Source of the DNA: Roseateles sp. SL47
Lineage (GTDB): Bacteria > Pseudomonadota > Gammaproteobacteria > Burkholderiales > Burkholderiaceae_C
NCBI RefSeq assembly: GCF_026625885.1
Contig: NZ_CP113068.1
Span: 3,534,001-3,598,000, forward strand
Direction: 5' to 3'
DNA length: 64,000 nt
Of this stretch, positions 61,823 through 64,000 are shown in pieces; position 1 is the first letter of the stretch, and every line of letters starts with the position of its first letter. The notes under the pieces are model-generated. The model was not told the DNA's origin. It ran no database searches and saw only the letters and a list, made by a program, of their open reading frames with translations. Both the position numbers and the translations under genes were made by a program.

Positions 61823-64000
61823 ATGGTTGAAATCGAACTCGACGGCCGGAAGGTCGAAGTGCCTGAAGGCAGCATGGTGATGCATGCCGCCGAAAAGGCC
61901 GGCACCTACATCCCGCACTTCTGCTATCACAAGAAGCTGTCCATCGCCGCCAACTGCCGCATGTGCCTGGTGGAGGTGGAGAAGGCACCCAAGCCGCTGC
62001 CCGCCTGCGCCACGCCGGTCACGCAGGGCATGATCGTGCGCACCAAGAGCGACAAAGCCATCAAGGCCCAGCAGGGCGTGATGGAGTTTCTGCTGATCAA
62101 TCACCCGCTGGATTGCCCCATCTGCGACCAGGGCGGCGAATGCCAGCTGCAGGATCTGGCCGTCGGTTATGGCGCCGGCAAGTCGCGCTACTCCGAAGAG
62201 AAGCGGGTGGTGTTCCACAAGAACGTGGGCCCGCTGATCTCCATGGAGGAGATGAGCCGTTGCATCCACTGCACCCGCTGCGTGCGCTTCGGCCAGGAAA
62301 TCGCTGGCCAGATGGAGCTGGGCATGGCCCACCGCGGCGAGCACAGCGAGATCCAGACCTTTGTCGGACGCACGGTGGATTCCGAGCTGTCGGGCAACAT
62401 GATCGACATCTGCCCGGTCGGTGCGCTGACCAGCAAGCCCTTCCGCTACAGCGCCCGCACCTGGGAACTGTCGCGCCGCAAGAGCGTCAGCCCGCATGAC
62501 TCCACCGGCGCCAACCTGGTCGTCCAGGTCAAGGGCAATGAAGTCCTGCGTGTTGTGCCGCTGGAAAACGAAGCCGTCAACGAATGCTGGATCGCCGACC
62601 GCGACCGCTTCTCGTATGAAGCGCTGAACAGCGACGAACGCCTGACCACCCCCATGCTCAAGCAGGGCGGTGAGTGGAAGTCGGTCGACTGGACCACTGC
62701 GCTGGAATACGTGGCCAACGGCCTCAAGCAGATCAAGTCGGAGAAGGGCGCTTCGTCCATCGCCGGACTCGGTTCCGAGCACAGCACCGTGGAAGAACTG
62801 CACCTGCTGGCGCAACTCGTCCGGGGCCTGGGCAGCGAAAACATCGACACCGCGCTGCGCGCCGCCGATCCGGCCTTCCGCGCCGAAGACGGCAAGGCCT
62901 TCTGGCTGGGCACCTCGATCGCATCGCTGTCGCAGCTGGACCGTGCCCTGGTGGTCGGCTCCTTCCTGCGCAAGGACCATCCGCTGTTTGCCCAGCGTCT
63001 GCGCCAGGCGGCCCGTCAGGGTGCCCAGGTGCTGGCCCTCGGCGCCGCTGAAGACAACTGGCTGATGCCGGTGGCTGCCCGCATCACCGCCGCGCCGAGC
63101 GCCTGGGTGCAGGAGCTGGCTGGCGTGGCTGCGGCCATCGCGAGCGTCAAGGGTGGGACCGCCCCGGTGGCCGGCGAATCGACCGAAGCCTCGCGCCGTC
63201 TGGCCGATGCACTGCTGTCGGGTGAACGCAAGGCCATCCTGCTGGGCAATGCCGCTGTGCAGCATCCCCAGGCCACGACCCTGCTGGCCCTGGCCAACTG
63301 GATCGGTGCCCAGACCGGCGCCAGCGTCGGTGTGATGGGTGCAGCCGCCAACACGGTGGGTGCCCAATTGGTGAAGGCCCGTCCGGGGCAGGGCGGACGT
63401 TCTGCCGCCCAGCTGCTGAACGACCAGCCGGCCAAGGCCCTGGTGCTGCTGAACACCGACCCGGTGCTGGACGGCGCCAACGCGGCTGCCGCCGCCAAGG
63501 CCGTGGCCGCTGCCGAGATGGTGGTGGTGCTGAGCCCGTTCAAGACCGGTCTGGCGTACGCCGACGTGCTGCTGCCCGCCGCCCCGTTCACCGAAACCTC
63601 GGGCAGCTTTGTGAACGCCGAAGGTCGTCTGCAGAGCTTCGTCGGGGTGGTCAAGGCCCGTGGCGAGACCCGTCCGGCCTGGAAGATCCTGCGCGTGCTG
63701 GGCAACCTGCTGGGCCTGTCGGGCTTCGACTTCGACAGCTCCGAGCAGGTTCGTAATGCCGCCCTGGGCGTGAGCACCGAACTGGGTGAGCGCCTGAGCA
63801 ACGTGGTGTCCGCCGCCCCCGCAGCCTCCGCTTCGGTGGCCGCTGGCGGCCTGGAGCGTCTGACCGCCGTGCCGATCTACGCCACCGACGCCCTGGTGCG
63901 TCGTGCCAGCTCGCTGCAACTGACCCGTGACGGCCGTGACGCCGCCGTGGCCGGCCTGCCGCAAGCCCTCTGGACGCAACTGGGCCTGGAAGGCAAGGGC
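61823..64000 (+). CDS. nuoG: NADH-quinone oxidoreductase subunit G, 3' end off-window
   Basis: The 75-kDa homologue of the peripheral arm; 726 codons are in the window with no stop, so the gene continues beyond it. The N-terminal [2Fe-2S] ferredoxin domain reads HFCYHKKLSIAANCRMCLVE with a later CATPV; a His-ligated cluster follows in HPLDCPICDQGGECQLQD, and a [4Fe-4S] site in RCIHCTRCVRF. The molybdopterin-oxidoreductase-like region (from about residue 220) lacks a cofactor and is structural. ATG at 61823, 23 bp after nuoF. Confidence 0.95.
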   Translation, partial: MVEIELDGRKVEVPEGSMVMHAAEKAGTYIPHFCYHKKLSIAANCRMCLVEVEKAPKPLPACATPVTQGMIVRTKSDKAIKAQQGVMEFLLINHPLDCPICDQGGECQLQDLAVGYGAGKSRYSEEKRVVFHKNVGPLISMEEMSRCIHCTRCVRFGQEIAGQMELGMAHRGEHSEIQTFVGRTVDSELSGNMIDICPVGALTSKPFRYSARTWELSRRKSVSPHDSTGANLVVQVKGNEVLRVVPLENEAVNECWIADRDRFSYEALNSDERLTTPMLKQGGEWKSVDWTTALEYVANGLKQIKSEKGASSIAGLGSEHSTVEELHLLAQLVRGLGSENIDTALRAADPAFRAEDGKAFWLGTSIASLSQLDRALVVGSFLRKDHPLFAQRLRQAARQGAQVLALGAAEDNWLMPVAARITAAPSAWVQELAGVAAAIASVKGGTAPVAGESTEASRRLADALLSGERKAILLGNAAVQHPQATTLLALANWIGAQTGASVGVMGAAANTVGAQLVKARPGQGGRSAAQLLNDQPAKALVLLNTDPVLDGANAAAAAKAVAAAEMVVVLSPFKTGLAYADVLLPAAPFTETSGSFVNAEGRLQSFVGVVKARGETRPAWKILRVLGNLLGLSGFDFDSSEQVRNAALGVSTELGERLSNVVSAAPAASASVAAGGLERLTAVPIYATDALVRRASSLQLTRDGRDAAVAGLPQALWTQLGLEGKG

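Noticed and set aside
61769..63979. A 736-aa open frame antisense to nuoG
   Set aside because: nuoG on the plus strand has all iron-sulfur ligands and family motifs; the antisense frame is a shadow.

Overview
The window reads as the chromosome of a high-GC betaproteobacterium of order Burkholderiales, most likely near Roseateles, Mitsuaria or Rubrivivax. This rests on the nuoABCDEFG order, the rpsO-pnp-quinone oxidoreductase-tpiA-secG-tRNA-Leu-nuo synteny, and the style of the NuoB, Hmp and threonine-pathway proteins. No database search was possible, so the placement is inference.

Bases 1-11397 are an accessory region of nested mobile elements and islands. An IS66 transposase gene carries a group II intron in antisense orientation (651-2672). 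The right end of this IS66 lies inside the tnpA of a second IS66. The second IS66 abuts an IS3 transposase gene that is itself split by an IS1595 unit with a duplicated end and an 8-bp target duplication. Next come a 25-bp tandem repeat and a 3' scrap of moaC. A minus-strand retron-like operon follows (5950-7900): candidate ncRNA, 63-aa ORF, retron reverse transcriptase, cold-shock-domain protein. After it lies an Imm52-like immunity gene split by an IS21 element with a 6-bp target duplication. The region stops at the 3' end of tRNA-Ala(CGC).

From 11398 on the window is mostly ordinary chromosome. It holds a proline-rich membrane-anchored protein, an NlpC/P60 hydrolase, prpE, a Cof-type HAD phosphatase, an MdtD-like exporter, a PIN-PhoH ATPase, Bcp peroxiredoxin, an Mth938-like protein and an AlaA-like aminotransferase. 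The threonine genes hom and thrC are separated by an unrecognised, translationally coupled ATPase plus helical-repeat protein pair (25774-28930), the best candidate here for an undescribed system. moeA and moaD follow.

A three-gene gluconate 2-dehydrogenase operon (32350-36501) lies behind two LacI-type operators. Then come a flavin oxidase with a membrane-bound spermidine-synthase-like protein, a PA2778/PA2779-type pair, a PBP7-like endopeptidase, a NarL-type two-component system and an EAL/HDOD-like protein. A divergent norR-hmp pair for nitric oxide detoxification carries long tandem repeats between its genes. The window ends with rpsO, pnp, qor-like, tpiA, secG, tRNA-Leu(GAG) and nuoA to nuoG; nuoG runs off the right edge.

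Short tandem repeats recur between genes and in disordered protein ends (for example 36541-36600, 40170-40205, 48120-48195, 49714-49870).
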